DNA of 64,000 nt from Thamnaconus septentrionalis (lineage: Eukaryota; Chordata; Actinopteri; Tetraodontiformes; Monacanthidae). The position numbers were made by a program, and so were the translations under genes. The DNA is taken from positions 6,426,001 through 6,490,000 of the forward strand of contig CM020516.1 of assembly GCA_009823395.1 (NCBI GenBank), given 5' to 3'. The notes below the pieces were generated by a model. The model did not search any database. It saw nothing but the letters and a program-made list of their open reading frames with translations, and was not told where the DNA came from. Positions 62,507-64,000 of the stretch are shown here, piece after piece. Position 1 is the first letter of the stretch; the number at the start of each line of letters is the position of its first letter.

Positions 62507-64000
62507 CTGCAGCCGCACACACACACGGGCAGAGGGTGGAAGGAAAATACATTATTACACTTGATGTTTCAGTATAAAATTGACTTTTGAAAAAATTGAC
62601 TGATTTTATTTTATTTTGCAGCTGCAATTAATTGCAAAATCAAAAGACGTGATAGGATTTCGATTTTGAAGAATCGGAAGAGCTCAGATTTTAACACATT
62701 TTTCAACATAAAATCTCAGTTGACTCTGTTGACGGTGCAGCAGCGTCGACAGCTCCCCCCGACAAGACAAATTAAAATAGAGGCAGGGAAGCTGAACAGA
62801 GACCCAGAACAAACACGCGCGCACAGGTACGCAATGACGGAGAAGATAAACGGGAAAGGACAGCGAGCATGAAAATACACCACACTGCAAATAAGCAAAA
62901 CACACGACGCATCAGGAGACGAGGAGTCGGCGAAGAAACGGGAAAATCTGGAATCTAGAACGAGGAACTATTTGAAATGGAAACGACAAAATAAAAATCC
63001 ATCCGTCCATTTTCAACATCTGTTTCTGCACTGGCAGAATAAAAATACAAGATAAAAATACGGAAATTAAAGAAATGACACGCTTTTTATTATTTTCACT
63101 CTCTCACCGAGATTTTCTCTAAACAACTAAGATCCCGTCCGTGGTGGAATTCACCATCAAGGAAGCAGCAAAAGCAGCAGCGCACAACTTTCCCCACGCG
63201 ATAAACCTGAAGGACGCAGATATTTCCAATTATTCTAAATTTGCAAAGAAAAAAATGAGGAAAAGAACGAAAAAAAATCAGAAATGTTAATTCATAAACC
63301 AATGTATATTATTCGACTGTGGCCGTATTGATGACTGGCTGTCTGTTTCTTCCAGCCAGCAGCGTGAAGGACTTCCTCTCAGGTGAGCCACCAGCCACCA
63401 GCGACTCGTCTCCTGCTTTTTCTCCTTCCTTCTCCAACTTCCTCCTCCTCCTCCCTGCTCTGCTCTGCTCTGCACTGCTGGACCGTCCGTCGCTTCTCCT
63501 ACGCCGGTTATTTTTATTTATTAACCCACTTTGGCCTGGCCTGGCACGGAACCTTTTAGGTAACCGGCTTTCAGCCGCACACGCTGTCCTTCGCGTACGT
63601 GCACGGCCGCGCGCAAACAACACTAAGTGCCGGCCCACCTCCCGCGTCCACCTCCACAGGCTAAGTCGAGCGAGGGAGCAAGCGGGCGAGCGAGGGAGCG
63701 AGCGAAGTCGGCGTCCAATTGAAATAGCAGCGGTTAAAAAAAAAAAAAGAATAAAAAAGAAAGAAGGCAAGACGGCTTGCCCCTTCTTTAACCCGCAGTG
63801 TTAAGATGAGAGATTAAACCAGTTGGCGGCAATAAAAACCTGCAGTGGCGACTGAGAAGTGAAGAAAAATGGAAAAAAGGGACAAACGACTTGAAATTGA
63901 ATAAATAAAAAAAAAGCAAATAATCAGATAAAAAACGTGAAGCAACGGTGGGGGAAAAAAAAAAAGTCCCACCTGTTAACCAAGTCGATTTGTCCCGCCT
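62507..64000. other. Sequence upstream of the zbtb18 main exon
   Basis: Expected to hold an intron and perhaps 5' UTR of zbtb18. No MCPKG-type first coding exon was found. A CpG-rich patch at 63540-63720 could be promoter-associated. No other gene is seen. Confidence 0.4.

Overview
This is eukaryotic DNA from a ray-finned fish, probably a spiny-rayed teleost (organism inferred). The evidence is short GT-AG exons, dense (CA)n/(GA)n microsatellites, small hAT-like and TTAA-flanked elements with target-site duplications, and a teleost-style C2H2 zinc-finger gene. I find no operon, CRISPR array, phage or other prokaryotic system, and no candidate for a wholly new biological system.

Layout. (1) About 1000-7330, minus strand: ten coding exons of an equilibrative nucleoside transporter, best matched to slc29a1 (ENT1). 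The 335 codons run from the start methionine through TM8; TM9-11 lie beyond the left edge. Two candidate noncoding first exons lie upstream, near 7265-7325 (TATA-type) and 12443-12720. (2) 7400-25500: gene-poor, with microsatellites, a hAT-like element at 11041-11369, an RTE-like LINE fragment at 16765-17350 and a second hAT-like element at 21293-21773. (3) 25577-26893, minus: a two-exon gene for a 257-residue four-finger C2H2 protein. (4) 28860-40661, plus: a complete 13-exon adss2 gene (adenylosuccinate synthetase, 455 residues), all splice phases consistent. (5) 40662-57240: a long noncoding interval packed with simple repeats, with short islands of complex sequence that may be regulatory. 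(6) 57240-62506, minus: the main coding exon of zbtb18 (BTB domain and four zinc fingers) and a long AT-rich 3' UTR. The coding exon needs about eight frame changes at GC-rich or low-complexity sites, most likely assembly errors.

adss2 and zbtb18 face each other tail to tail, as I recall their orthologues do on human 1q44. The genes share no pathway: nucleoside uptake, AMP synthesis, and two DNA-binding regulators.

The most interesting observations are a transposable-element end that forms part of an slc29a1 splice donor, a tandem duplication copying an slc29a1 splice acceptor, a CACGTTATAACGTG-type palindromic repeat in the presumed zbtb18 3' UTR with a relative in an adss2 intron, and the pattern of frame breaks in zbtb18.
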